Source of the DNA: PNOJ01 sp016706845
Lineage (GTDB): Bacteria > Krumholzibacteriota > Krumholzibacteriia > LZORAL124-64-63
DNA: 64,000 bases
Assembly: GCA_016706845.1 (NCBI GenBank)
Contig: JADJIV010000013.1
Coordinates: 1 to 64,000, forward strand
Direction: 5' to 3'
The translations under genes and the position numbers were made by a program. Numbering within the stretch: the first letter of the stretch is position 1; every line of letters begins with the position of its first letter. The notes beneath the pieces were generated by a model, which did not search any database, was not told where the DNA came from, and saw only the letters and a program-made list of their open reading frames with translations. Of the stretch, positions 1 to 8,277 are shown in pieces.

Positions 1-516
1 CGCGGGCACGGCCAGCACGAGGTAGACGCTGCGCCAGCCCAGCACCACGGCCAGCACGCCGGCCGCGACCGGGGCGAGGACCTCGCCGAAGTTGCCGGCG
101 ACCCCGTTGACGCCCAGCGCCCAGCCCCGGCGCTTCACGCCGGTGGAGATCAGGCCCATGCCCGCGGGGTGGTAGATCGAGGCGAACAGGCCCAGGCCGC
201 CCAGCGCCCACGTGAGCTGCGCCGCGGTGCGCGTCAGGCCCGCCCACAGCGAGCAGACGGCCATCCCCGCCAGGCTGACGGCGATCATCAGGCGCGGCCG
301 GCGCCACAGGTCGGTCAGCACGCCGCTGGGCAGGGCGCCCAGGCCGAACAGCAGGTACATCCAGAAGCCGAGGGCGAGCGCGCGGTCGAAGGGCAGGTCC
401 CAGTCCTGCTGGATCGACAGGACCAGGGACGGGAAGATCAGCAGGCCGAAGTGGGTCAGGAAATGCGCCACCGACGTGACGAGCAGGATGTTCCGCTCGC
501 GCACGGCGTCGCTCAC
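1..516 (-). CDS. MFS transporter, partial (3' end outside the window)
   Basis: N-terminal 172 codons of a major facilitator superfamily permease. Several hydrophobic helices are visible, for example NILLVTSVAHFLTHFGLLIF near the start, and an R-rich loop after helix 2 (LWRRPRL), the usual position of the MFS loop motif. The GTG start (514-516) overlaps the TGA of the adenosyltransferase gene as GTGA, so it is translationally coupled to the cobalamin operon that begins at the riboswitch near 4832. Substrate is not readable from the sequence. Position as the last visible gene of a B12-riboswitch operon makes a corrinoid-related or B12-dependent-pathway substrate possible, which is inference. 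The C-terminal half is missing only because the window ends. Confidence 0.8.
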   Translation of the reverse strand, partial: MSDAVRERNILLVTSVAHFLTHFGLLIFPSLVLSIQQDWDLPFDRALALGFWMYLLFGLGALPSGVLTDLWRRPRLMIAVSLAGMAVCSLWAGLTRTAAQLTWALGGLGLFASIYHPAGMGLISTGVKRRGWALGVNGVAGNFGEVLAPVAAGVLAVVLGWRSVYLVLAVPA

Positions 517-1138
517 GTCCGGCTCCCGCCCTCGTCGTCCGGCGCGTACGGGACCCAGACGGTCTCCGGCGCGCCGTGGGCCGCGTCGAGCCGGCGCGCG
601 GCGACGAACAGGTAGTCGCTCAGGCGGTTCAGGTAGCGGACCACCGCCCCGGGCACGGCGATGTCGCGCGCCGCCGCCACGGTGCGGCGCTCGGCGCGCC
701 GGCACACCGTGCGGGCGATGTGCAGGGCCGCGGCGGCCGGGATCCCGCCGGGCAGGATGAAGCGGCGCAGCGGTGCGAGGTCGGCCTCCATGCGGTCGAT
801 CGCCTGCTCGAGTTCCGCCTCGTCGAGACCGGGCACCGGCGCGCCCTCGCGCGCGAGCGTTTCGCTGCGCTCGGGATCGGCCAGCAGGGCGCCGAGGTCG
901 AACAGCCGCGACTGGATCGTGGCCAGCTCCCGGCGGAGTTCCAGGGGCCGCGGCGCGCGATCGCGCGGCGCCGCCGGCGGCGGCGATCGCCGAGCAGCGC
1001 GACCGCGAGGCCGAGGTGGCTGTTGAGTTCGTCGACCTCGCCGTAGAGATCGACGCGCACGTCCGCCTTGGGGGCGCGCCGGCCGCCGATGAGGGAGGTC
1101 TCGCCGCCGTCGCCGGTCCGGGTGTAGATGCGGGCCAT
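513..1138 (-). CDS. Cob(I)alamin adenosyltransferase, PduO type (frameshifted)
   Basis: Transfers the 5'-deoxyadenosyl group of ATP to cob(I)alamin to make adenosylcobalamin in the cytoplasm. The N-terminus has the PduO-family ATP-binding motif TRTGDGGETSLIGG (residues about 6-19) and YGEVDELNSHLGLA. The C-terminus has the RxxCRRAERR segment and YLNRLSDYLFVAAR, both family hallmarks. The two halves lie in different frames: the break is in an extremely GC-rich stretch near 950-990, after ALLGD and before LELRRELATIQ. Both sides remain well conserved, so a one-base sequencing error is more likely than decay. Start ATG at 1136-1138 is preceded by AGGAG. It follows the BtuG-like gene by 45 bases and overlaps the MFS start, so it sits in the B12-riboswitch operon. 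Confidence 0.85.
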
Positions 1139-1183
1139 GTCGGCTCCTGGTCGGGGTGGACGACTATCCTAGATCCTGGCCGA

Positions 1184-2567
1184 TCAGCGCGCCAGGGTGA
1201 ACAGGCGAGCGTCGGCGCCGGCGGTCACGCGGTAGGCGCCCGAGGGCAGCGACCGCCCCTCGCCGTCGCGCCCGTCGAACTCCCAGACGGCGCGGCCGTC
1301 GGGGCCGGCGGCGCGCTGCTCCTCGCGCAGGCGCCGTCCGCGCAGGTCCAGCACCGCGAAGGCGACGACATCGCCGGGGGCGGCCGCGGCGGCGAAGGTC
1401 GTGCGCGGGTTGGCCGGGTTGGGCCAGGGCGCGTCCAGCGCCGGGCCGGCGGCTGCCGCGACGAGGGGAGCCGCGGTCGCGTCGGTGTCCAGGGGCAGGA
1501 CGGCCTGGAACGGGGGCCGGCCCGTGGGGATCGGGGCCGCGGTCAGCTCGGCGGCCGTCGACTGGTGGAACACGCGCACGCCGGCGGCGCCGGTCGTCCG
1601 GTCGCAGAGGTAGATCTGCTGCGCGCCGTCCCACGCCAGGTCCGGGTAGTGGTAGCCGCTCGCCGACTTCACGTTCACGGGCGCGGCCCCGCCGGCGGGG
1701 TCGAAGGTCTTCAGGTGCGTGCGGAAGGAGGTGTCGCTGACGACCGCCCAGGCGCGGTGCGCCCCGGTCATGACGACGTCGACGATCTCACCGCCGAACT
1801 GCTGCTCGGTGACCAGCAGGCCGCTGCTGGTCAGGGTCGCCAGGTCGACCGTCTCGAAGCCCGCGTCCAGCAGGCCGTACAGGCCCACCGTCGGCGCCAG
1901 CAGCCGCGTGCCGTCGGGCGACAGCGACAGCGGCGGCGCCGGGTTGGACCCGGCCAGCACGACGGGCGCGCCCCAGGTCCCGGCGGCCATGTCGAAGACG
2001 AGCAGCAGCCCCGGGCCGGTCGGCTCCCACCAGCCGTCGCGGTTCAGGCGCTGGCAGGTGATGAAGAGGCGGTCGGCGACGGCCAGCATCCAGCCGGTTT
2101 CGGGCATTCCGTCGGCGTCGGCGAAGCCGGCGGTGGACCACGTCCCCACCACGCCGCCGGCGACGGGGTCGACCTCCAGCAGCAGGGCCGCGTCGAGGCA
2201 GGAGACGAAAGCGCGCCCGTCGGTGGCAAACGCGATGTCCTGGGGATTGCGGCCGACTCCGACGCTGAACTGCAGGACGGTGGCCATGCCCTGCGCGGGG
2301 TCCAGGACCTGGATGTTGGCGGCGCTGCGGTTGACTGACGTAGTAGCGGCCGTCGTGCCAGCGGCCCACGGCGTCGGACGAGATGTCTGCCACGTCGATC
2401 GCGGACGACCAGGGCGTCAAGCGGTCCACGCGCGTGACGCCGCCGACGCTCGCGAAGTCGGTGGTCAGCACGATGAAGTCGTCCCAGGCCAAGGCGGGCA
2501 CGGACAGGGCGGGCGCGGACAGCGCGCCGATCAGCAGCAGGATCGCGGGCAGTCGGAGGTGGCGCAT
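1184..2567 (-). CDS. Secreted BtuG-like beta-propeller protein with FlgD-like C-terminal domain (frameshifted)
   Basis: Begins with a signal peptide (hydrophobic run to about residue 24, ending ALA-W). Blade-like repeats follow, such as NPQDIAFATDGRAFVSC, PLSLSPDGTRLLAP and YHYPDLAWDGAQQIYLC, in the style of YncE/DUF5074 propellers. A C-terminal domain of about 80 residues (PWPNPANPRTTF to PSGAYRVTAGADAR) matches FlgD-like/type IX-style sorting domains. The gene lies 14 bases downstream of btuB under the B12 riboswitch. In Bacteroides the surface propeller BtuG binds cobalamin and passes it to BtuB, and this gene has the right fold signs and position for that role (inference). One extra base near 2335 breaks the frame between GRYYV and VNRSAANIQVLD. 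Start ATG 2565-2567 lies just after the btuB stop. Confidence 0.72.
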
Positions 2568-2581
2568 GGTGCAGGTGCCTC

Positions 2582-4642
2582 TCACTCGATGTTCAGGCCG
2601 GCGCGGAAGCTGCGGCCCGGCAGGGGGAAACCGGCGACGTCGTAGACGTCGGCGTCGGTCAGGTTGACGATCTCGAAGGTCGCGGTCAGCGCGCGACCCG
2701 CCTGCCGCCACTCGCGCGCCACCGACACGTTCCAGAGCGAGCGCGCGGGGATGCGGTCGGCGGCGGAGTTGTAGCGGTCGCGGTAGGCCGCGGCCTGGTG
2801 CTGCCAGTTCCCGCCCAGACGCCAGGCGCCCAGCGGCAGGGAGGCGTCCAGCGCGGCCTCGAACTCCGGCAGGTAAGGCAGGTCCTTGCCGCTGTAGACG
2901 GGATCGCCGCCGCGGTCGCGCGTGTCCTGGGCCGTCAGGTTGCCCTGCAGGCGCAGCCCCTGCGCCCGGCCGACCGCGGCCTCGAGTTCGAGGCCCGAGG
3001 TTGCGGTGGCGCCGGCGTTGAAGGCCTGGCTGGTGTACTGCGACGTCGTGCGCCAGAGGATGGCCCGCTGCACCTCGGTGCGGAACCAGGCCAGCCGCAG
3101 GTGCAGGTCGGGGGTCGGCCGCAGCTGCGCGCTGAGATCGCGGCTGCGGATCTCTTCGGGCACCAGTTCGCGGTTGCCCTGCACGCCGCCGCGCTGTCCG
3201 AACAGCTCCACCCAGGACGGTTCGCGCAGCGAGGTGCCGGCGTGCCCCTCGAAGAAGAGCGTGCCGGGCCGCGCCTCCCAGGTCGCCCCGAGCACCGGCG
3301 ACGCGGCGCGGTGGACGTGCGGGGCGGCCAGCGGCGGCGGCGGCAGCCACGGCAGGGCCGGCAGGGCCGGGAAGTCGTCCTCCAGGCGGCTCCACCGCCA
3401 CTGGGGACGCAGCGTCAGCCGCGGCGCGTAGAGCAGGACCTCCAGCACGGCCGCGCCCTCCAGCGTGGTGCGCGTGCGCAGGGGGTCGCTCAGGCCGGGG
3501 ACCGACTCGTCGTACCACTGGCGGCGGCCGTCGGCGCTCAGCCGCCAGCGCAGCTCCGCGCCGTCGCCCGCCTGCCGTCCGCCGCGCCAGCCGAGGCGGC
3601 CGAAGACCTGCTCGCTGCGGGAGGTGGTCACGCCCGAGGGATCCCAGCCGACCTCGCGCAGCCGGTCCTCGAGGCGCTCGTCCTCGCGCCCGGCGAAGAG
3701 GTCGAGCCCGAGCCGTTCCCGCGGGTCGCTCAGGGTCAGGCGCAGGTCGCTGCCGTCGCGGCGCAGGGCGGCGTGCGGGCTCTCGAAGGCGCCGACCGGG
3801 CCCGGCCGGCCGCCCTCGCGCCGCAGGGCGTTGAGCCGCCAGCGGGCCAGCAGGGCCGGGCCGTGCCAGTCGCCGGACAGGGTCCCGCCGTGCTCGCGCC
3901 AGCCGGCGTTGCGGCGCACCGCGTCGCGGTCGTCGTCGGGGTTGGCGAAGGTCTGGTTGTGGTCGCGGAAGCCGAAGGCGTTGTCGGTGCGGCGGGCGTG
4001 CAGCAGCAGGTCCACGTCGACGGCCCCGCCGCCCGGCGCCAGGGCCTGTTCCCAGCGCGCCGAGGCCTCGCCGAACGAGCCGGCGCCCAGGCGCAGGCCG
4101 CCGCCGGCGGCGCCCCGGCGCGTCACGAGGTTGACGGCGCCCGCTCCGCTGCCGCCGCCGAAGCGGGCCGGCACGTAGCCGCGGTAGATCTCGGCCTGCG
4201 CGTAGCGCGCCAGCGGCAGGCGCGAGAGGTCGACGCCGCCGTCCTGGGCGTCGGCCAGGGGCAGGCCGTCGACCAGCACCTGGACCTGGGCCGACGTCGA
4301 GCCGCGGATCGAGGGCACGGCCTCCGAGCCCAGCCCCCCGTAGCGCCGCACCTGCAGCCCGGCGATCCCGGTCAGCAGCTCGGCCAGGTCGCCGGGCGCG
4401 CCGGGGCGGTCGAGGTCCACGACGGTGACCGTGGCGTCGCCGACGGGGAACGGGGAAGCCGAGACGGCCGGTCCGAGGACCGTGATCGTGTCGGTGAAGG
4501 CCAGGAAGGCGGGGTCGGCGAGGTCGAAGTCCGCCGACGCGAAGGCATTGTCATCCGCAGCCGGCTGCGCGACCGCGGCGGCGGCGGCGAGCAGGCAACC
4601 CAGGACGACGACGAGCAGGGACGCACCGGTCCTGCGGAGCAT
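2582..4642 (-). CDS. btuB: TonB-dependent cobalamin receptor, BtuB-like
   Basis: Outer-membrane receptor of 686 residues for TonB-driven corrinoid import. Visible parts are a signal peptide (hydrophobic run LLVVVLGCLLAAAAA), a TonB-box-like segment DTITVLG, and a plug domain with LTGIAGLQVRRYGG, PSIRGS, VQVLVDGLPL and GAGAVNLVTRRG. A long barrel ends in an aromatic/hydrophobic C-terminus (FRAGLNIE). ATG at 4640-4642 was chosen over upstream in-frame starts because those fall inside the riboswitch and because GGGAGGAG precedes this ATG at good spacing. The cobalamin riboswitch directly upstream is the main evidence for the substrate. The BtuG-like gene follows after 14 bases. Confidence 0.88.
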   Translation of the reverse strand: MLRRTGASLLVVVLGCLLAAAAAVAQPAADDNAFASADFDLADPAFLAFTDTITVLGPAVSASPFPVGDATVTVVDLDRPGAPGDLAELLTGIAGLQVRRYGGLGSEAVPSIRGSTSAQVQVLVDGLPLADAQDGGVDLSRLPLARYAQAEIYRGYVPARFGGGSGAGAVNLVTRRGAAGGGLRLGAGSFGEASARWEQALAPGGGAVDVDLLLHARRTDNAFGFRDHNQTFANPDDDRDAVRRNAGWREHGGTLSGDWHGPALLARWRLNALRREGGRPGPVGAFESPHAALRRDGSDLRLTLSDPRERLGLDLFAGREDERLEDRLREVGWDPSGVTTSRSEQVFGRLGWRGGRQAGDGAELRWRLSADGRRQWYDESVPGLSDPLRTRTTLEGAAVLEVLLYAPRLTLRPQWRWSRLEDDFPALPALPWLPPPPLAAPHVHRAASPVLGATWEARPGTLFFEGHAGTSLREPSWVELFGQRGGVQGNRELVPEEIRSRDLSAQLRPTPDLHLRLAWFRTEVQRAILWRTTSQYTSQAFNAGATATSGLELEAAVGRAQGLRLQGNLTAQDTRDRGGDPVYSGKDLPYLPEFEAALDASLPLGAWRLGGNWQHQAAAYRDRYNSAADRIPARSLWNVSVAREWRQAGRALTATFEIVNLTDADVYDVAGFPLPGRSFRAGLNIE

Positions 4643-4687
4643 GCCACGAACTCCTCCCGCGAGGGTGATGGCAGAGGTCCGGGGATC

Positions 4688-4832
4688 GGTCTCCTGGCTC
4701 GCGGGTCGTCCTACTCCCCGTGCCTTCCCGGTCGCGAGGACCAGTGGCGTTCTACGGGTTTCGTCGCCGCTCACAGTGGCGGGGCCGCGCCGGATTCGCA
4801 CCGGCTTCCGGGTGATCACCGGAGATCAACGA
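4688..4832 (-). promoter_or_regulatory. Cobalamin riboswitch
   Basis: Read on the minus strand, the region carries the conserved parts of the B12 element in order: GGAAGCCGGTGCGAATCCGG, then GCGGCCCCGCCACTGTGA, a GGGAAGGC segment, and the 3' B12 box GAGCCAGGAGACC ending near 4688. It lies about 45 bases upstream of btuB. Known elements of this class bind adenosyl- or other cobalamins and turn off translation or transcription of uptake genes when the ligand is plentiful. It should control btuB, the BtuG-like gene, the adenosyltransferase and the MFS gene as one unit. Confidence 0.95.
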
Positions 4833-4865
4833 TGTCCGCGGCCGGGGAACGGCCGCCCGCGCAGC

Positions 4866-5909
4866 TTACGCGCCGGGGTGGTCGCTGTCAAGCAGGCGCG
4901 CCCAGATCCGCCGGTGGTCCTGCTCCAGCTCGCTGGCCAGCAGCAGTTCCTCCGGGTCGTCGCCCGGCCAGGCGGCGCGGCGCTGGATCAGCGAGGTCGC
5001 TTCCGCCTGCTGGTCCGCCTGCGTGAAGGGCCGGTAGCGGTGCCAGAAGCCGAGGTGCCAGAGCGTGAAGCGCTCGACGCGGCCCAGCCCCTTCTCGTCG
5101 TCGCCGAAGTGCTCCTTCGCCAGCGCGACGTAGCGCGCCATCACCGCCCAGCGCTCCGCGACCGTGGGGTACCAGGGGCGCCCCTCCTTCAGCTCGCGGA
5201 AGACCCAGGGCTTGATCAGCGCGCCGCGCGCCACGACCACGCCGGCCACCGGCGCCTGCGCGAGCCGGCGGTCGCGGTCCCAGATCGTCAGGATGTCGCC
5301 GTTGCCCAGCACGGGGATGGCGACGCCGCGGGCGGCTTCGGCGATGGCGTCCCAGTCCGCGTCGCGGCGGTAGCGCTGCTCGCGCGTGCGGCCGTGGATC
5401 ACCAGGGCGTCGGCGCCCTCGGCCTCGGCCAGGCGCGCGAGTTCCGGGGCGTTCACCTTCTGCTCGGACCAGCCCAGGCGCAGCTTGACCAGCAGCGGCA
5501 ACTCGACGGCCGCGCGCGCGGCCGCCACCATGGCGGCCAGGCGGGCGGGCCGCTGCAGCGCCGCGGCGCCGATGCCCTTGCGGACCATCAAGTCGATGGG
5601 GCAGCCGAAGTTCAGGTCCAGGTAGTCGGCGCCGGCGCCCGCGGCGATGCGCGCGGCCTCGGCCATGAGTTCGGGCTTGCTGCCGGCGATCTGGATGCCG
5701 AAGGGCGCTTCCTCCGGGTGGCGCCGCATCAGGGCGATCTCCAGGCGGCTGGCCTTGACCAGCTTGTGGGCCAGCAGCATCTCGCAGCAGGTGGTGTCGG
5801 CCCCGAACTGCTTGCACAGGCGGCGGTAGGGCAGGTTGCCGCCGGTGGCCATCGGCGCCAGGGCGGTGACGCCGCGGAACAGGTCGCGGGCGGCGGTGCG
5901 GTCGGGCAT
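4866..5909 (-). CDS. tRNA-dihydrouridine synthase
   Basis: FMN-dependent reductase that converts uridine to dihydrouridine in tRNA, 347 residues, cytoplasmic. The N-terminal TIM barrel shows LAPMATGGNLPYRRL at the start of the barrel, FGIQIAGSKPE and the active-site segment YLDLNFGCPIDLMVRKGIG, where the cysteine of GCP is the family's catalytic acid. LLVKLRLGW, LVIHGRTREQRY and IPVLGNGDI follow, typical of Dus proteins. A helical C-terminal domain follows. ATG at 5907-5909 is preceded by AAGGAG. The exact subfamily (which uridine is modified) cannot be told. The gene ends just before the cobalamin riboswitch and is not part of that operon. Confidence 0.9.
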   Translation of the reverse strand: MPDRTAARDLFRGVTALAPMATGGNLPYRRLCKQFGADTTCCEMLLAHKLVKASRLEIALMRRHPEEAPFGIQIAGSKPELMAEAARIAAGAGADYLDLNFGCPIDLMVRKGIGAAALQRPARLAAMVAAARAAVELPLLVKLRLGWSEQKVNAPELARLAEAEGADALVIHGRTREQRYRRDADWDAIAEAARGVAIPVLGNGDILTIWDRDRRLAQAPVAGVVVARGALIKPWVFRELKEGRPWYPTVAERWAVMARYVALAKEHFGDDEKGLGRVERFTLWHLGFWHRYRPFTQADQQAEATSLIQRRAAWPGDDPEELLLASELEQDHRRIWARLLDSDHPGA

Positions 5910-5927
5910 CGTCGTCTCCTTCGAGAC

Positions 5928-5959
5928 GCGGCCGCCCCGCCGGCGTGGCGGAGCGGCCG
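5928..5959 (-). terminator. GC-rich hairpin after the ferritin-like gene
   Basis: Arms GCGGCCGC at 5928-5935 and 5952-5959 pair around a 16-base loop, 34 bases downstream of the ferritin-like stop and just before the dus ribosome-binding site. There is no clear T-run, so it may stabilise or attenuate rather than terminate. Confidence 0.4.
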
Positions 5960-5992
5960 CTGGTTTCTCCGGGGCTGATGCGGCGCGGCGGG

Positions 5993-6526
5993 CTAGCCGC
6001 CGTCCAGCATGCCGCCTTCTTCGTACTCGTGCCAGCCCTGCGGGTCGCGGATGTACTCGTAGGTGTTTTTCAGCAGGTCGTAGTGGGACTGCTCCTCGCC
6101 GGCCAGGTGCTCGAACAGGCGCTTGGCCTCGGCGGACTCCATGGTCGCGGCGGCCTTGGCGTACATCGCGTAGCCCTTGCGCTCGACCTCCATCGCGCCC
6201 TTGAGGATCTCGAGGTCCTCCTCCACGTAGCGGTAGGGGTCCTTGACCCCTTCCAGGGCGGTCTCGAAGATCTGGCGGGGCGTGCGGTCGTGCGGGTGGT
6301 CGGTCCCGGCGCTCAGCGGCGACAGGTTGTGCGTGCGGATCAGCTCGTCGCGCAGCCCGATCAGGTAGGCGCGGTGGCCCTGCTCGTCCTTCGCGAGGGA
6401 CTGGAAGATCTTGCGCTCGATCGCCGAGCCGGCCGATTCGGCATGCTCGGTGAAGAAGCGGATGCCCTCCTCCTCGAAGGCGATGGCTTCGCCGAGGATC
6501 TCGATGCACTTGGTCACGTCGCTCAT
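5993..6526 (-). CDS. Ferritin-like/rubrerythrin-type diiron protein
   Basis: Soluble four-helix protein of 177 residues with the spaced ligands of a ferritin-like diiron site: AIAFEEEGIRFF in helix A, AKDEQGHRAYL (ExxH) in helix B, MEVERKGYAMY in helix C and AGEEQSHYDLL (ExxH) in helix D. There is no C-terminal rubredoxin domain, so it is an erythrin-like protein and not a full rubrerythrin. Family members handle peroxide or iron. ATG at 6524-6526 was chosen because GGAGG precedes it; longer in-frame extensions lack such a site. It has its own likely promoter divergent from citrate synthase (-35 TTGTCA, -10 TACCAT on the minus strand). Confidence 0.85.
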   Translation of the reverse strand: MSDVTKCIEILGEAIAFEEEGIRFFTEHAESAGSAIERKIFQSLAKDEQGHRAYLIGLRDELIRTHNLSPLSAGTDHPHDRTPRQIFETALEGVKDPYRYVEEDLEILKGAMEVERKGYAMYAKAAATMESAEAKRLFEHLAGEEQSHYDLLKNTYEYIRDPQGWHEYEEGGMLDGG

Positions 6527-6587
6527 GGGCCTGCCTCCAGATCGGCTCATTCCGGGGATCATTCGGCGCCCGAGGCGGCGCCTCACA

Positions 6588-6616
6588 ATGGTAATCGCTG
6601 CACCCGGGAATGACAA
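6588..6616 (-). promoter_or_regulatory. Likely promoter of the ferritin-like gene
   Basis: Minus strand reads TTGTCA (6611-6616), 17 bases, TACCAT (6588-6593), about 60 bases upstream of the ATG. Pattern match only. Confidence 0.45.
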
Positions 6617-6628
6617 ACGTGATGCCCC

Positions 6629-6658
6629 TTGAATTTGTCGCGCCGTTGCGATTATGTT
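6629..6658 (+). promoter_or_regulatory. Likely promoter of citrate synthase
   Basis: TTGAAT (6629-6634), 18 bases, TATGTT (6653-6658), in a locally AT-richer stretch about 90 bases upstream of the gltA start. Pattern match only. Confidence 0.4.
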
Positions 6659-6745
6659 TCGTCGCAGAGCGATGCAGATCCGCAAGCATCAAGGCGAGTT
6701 TCAGACTCCTCTTTTGCCGAGCCCCGACCCACCAAGGAGGCCTCC

Positions 6746-8020
6746 ATGGCTAAGCTCCAGACGCGCATGGCCCAGCTCATCCCCGAGTGGCGCCAGGAGA
6801 TCCGCACCCTCGTGCAGACCCACGGCGACACCAAGATCAGCGACGTGACGGTCGCCCAGGCCTACGGCGGCATGCGCGGTGTGAAGGGCATGGTCTGCGA
6901 CACCAGCGAGGTGCCGCCCGATGTGGGCCTGCTGATCCGCGGCACCCCGATCGCCGAATTGGCCGACCGCACCCCCGAGGACGTCTTCTACCTGCTGTGC
7001 ACCGGCGAGATGCCGTCGTCCCGCGACACCAGGGCCCTGCAGCAGGACCTGGCCGAGCGGGCCCGCGTGCCGGCCTACGTCTGGCGGGTCCTGGAGGCGA
7101 TGCCGAAGGATTCCCACCCGATGTGCATGTTCGACACCGCGATCCTGGCCATGGAGCGCGAGTCGAAGTTCCGCGACGCCTACTACGAGGGCATGAACAA
7201 GCTGGACTACTGGAAGCCCACGCTGGAGGACTCGCTGGACCTGATCGCGAAGCTGCCGGCCATCGCCGCCGGCATCTACCGGATGCGCTACCGCAAGGGC
7301 CCGCGGATCTCCCCGAAGAAGGACCTGACCTGGTCCCAGAACTTCGCGCACATGCTGGGCATCAAGGACCCCGACGGCGAGTTCGCCGAGTGCATGCGCC
7401 TGTACCTGGTGCTGCACTGCGACCACGAGGGCGGCAACGTCTCGGCCCACACCTGCCACCTGGTGGGCTCGGCCCTGAGCAACGCCTACTACAGCGTGTC
7501 GGCGGCCCTGAACGGCCTGGCCGGCCCCCTGCACGGCCTGGCCAACCAGGAGTGCCTGAAGTGGATCCTGGACCTGAAGAAGGCCGTGGGCCAGCCGACC
7601 CACGAGAACATCCGCAAGTTCGCCTGGGAGACCCTGAACTCGGGCCAGGTCGTGCCGGGCTACGGCCACGCCGTGCTGCGGGTGACCGACCCCCGCTTCA
7701 CCTGCTTCCGCGACTTCGGCATGAAGCACTTCCCGGACGACCCGATCATGAAGACGGTCAACATCGTGTTCGAGGTCGTGCCCGACGTGCTGCAGCAGCA
7801 CGGCAAGGCCAAGAACCCCTGGCCGAACGTGGACGCGGGCTCCGGCGCCCTGCTCTACCACTACGGGATCAAGGAGTTCTCCTTCTACACGGTGTTCTTC
7901 GCCGTCTCGCGGGCGCTGGGCATGGCCTCGCAGCTGGTCATCAACCGGGCCATGGCGACGCCGATCGAGCGGCCGAAGTCGGTGACCACGACCTGGATCA
8001 AGAAGCAGGTCGGGGCCTAG
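6746..8020 (+). CDS. gltA: Citrate synthase, mitochondrial-like type
   Basis: Condenses acetyl-CoA and oxaloacetate to citrate, the entry step of the TCA cycle; 424 residues. The catalytic segments are LVLHCDHEGGNVSAHT (His near residue 235), PGYGHAVLRVTDPR (second His, then oxaloacetate-binding Arg) and a C-terminal YTVFFAVSRALG. The sequence and length resemble the eukaryotic/mitochondrial class, known in some bacteria such as Geobacter, more than the hexameric E. coli type. ATG at 6746 follows AAGGAGG. Longer in-frame starts would run through the promoter region and are rejected. The stop codon TAG lies inside the left arm of the large palindromic repeat that follows. Confidence 0.93.
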   Translation: MAKLQTRMAQLIPEWRQEIRTLVQTHGDTKISDVTVAQAYGGMRGVKGMVCDTSEVPPDVGLLIRGTPIAELADRTPEDVFYLLCTGEMPSSRDTRALQQDLAERARVPAYVWRVLEAMPKDSHPMCMFDTAILAMERESKFRDAYYEGMNKLDYWKPTLEDSLDLIAKLPAIAAGIYRMRYRKGPRISPKKDLTWSQNFAHMLGIKDPDGEFAECMRLYLVLHCDHEGGNVSAHTCHLVGSALSNAYYSVSAALNGLAGPLHGLANQECLKWILDLKKAVGQPTHENIRKFAWETLNSGQVVPGYGHAVLRVTDPRFTCFRDFGMKHFPDDPIMKTVNIVFEVVPDVLQQHGKAKNPWPNVDAGSGALLYHYGIKEFSFYTVFFAVSRALGMASQLVINRAMATPIERPKSVTTTWIKKQVGA

Positions 8021-8160
8021 GGCCTGACGGACCCTCCGTGACAGGGGACGCGCGCCGGGCACCTCGTGTGCCCGGCGCGCTTGGCTTCCGGTCCCCTGCG
8101 CCCTCCTGGCGCAGGTGACCTCCAGACACCCCTGTCACGGAGGGTCCGTCAGGCCCTAGG
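8016..8160 (+). repeat. Structured palindromic repeat, copy A
   Basis: A perfect 32-base inverted repeat (arms 8016-8047 and 8129-8160) encloses two further hairpins: a 13-bp stem at 8050-8080 with loop CTCGT, and an 8-bp stem CCTGCGCC/GGCGCAGG at 8095-8115. Related copies occur at 16983-17060 and 59230-59358, always just after the stop of a plus-strand gene. Base pairs differ between copies with compensatory changes, so the fold is conserved. Its job is unknown; 3' end formation or mRNA stability would fit the position. The left arm includes the gltA stop codon. Confidence 0.85.
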
Positions 8161-8196
8161 CGAGACAATTCAAGCGACGCGAACCGAGGCGGAGGC

Positions 8197-8225
8197 TTTC
8201 GGTTTGCGGCGAAATCTGGTATCAT
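8197..8225 (+). promoter_or_regulatory. Likely promoter of the secreted MBL-fold gene
   Basis: An extended -10, TGGTATCAT (8217-8225), with a weak -35 TTTCGG (8197-8202) at 17 bases. Pattern match only; about 50 bases upstream of the ATG. Confidence 0.4.
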
Positions 8226-8277
8226 TAAGTGGTGCCAGGATCAACTGGTCGTACATTTTCAACAAAGGTGTCGCCCG

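Noticed and set aside
2330..2345. TGA near the break in the propeller gene as a second selenocysteine codon
   Set aside because: The two halves are in different frames, so an indel explains it; no CxxU context or hairpin of the right form is present.
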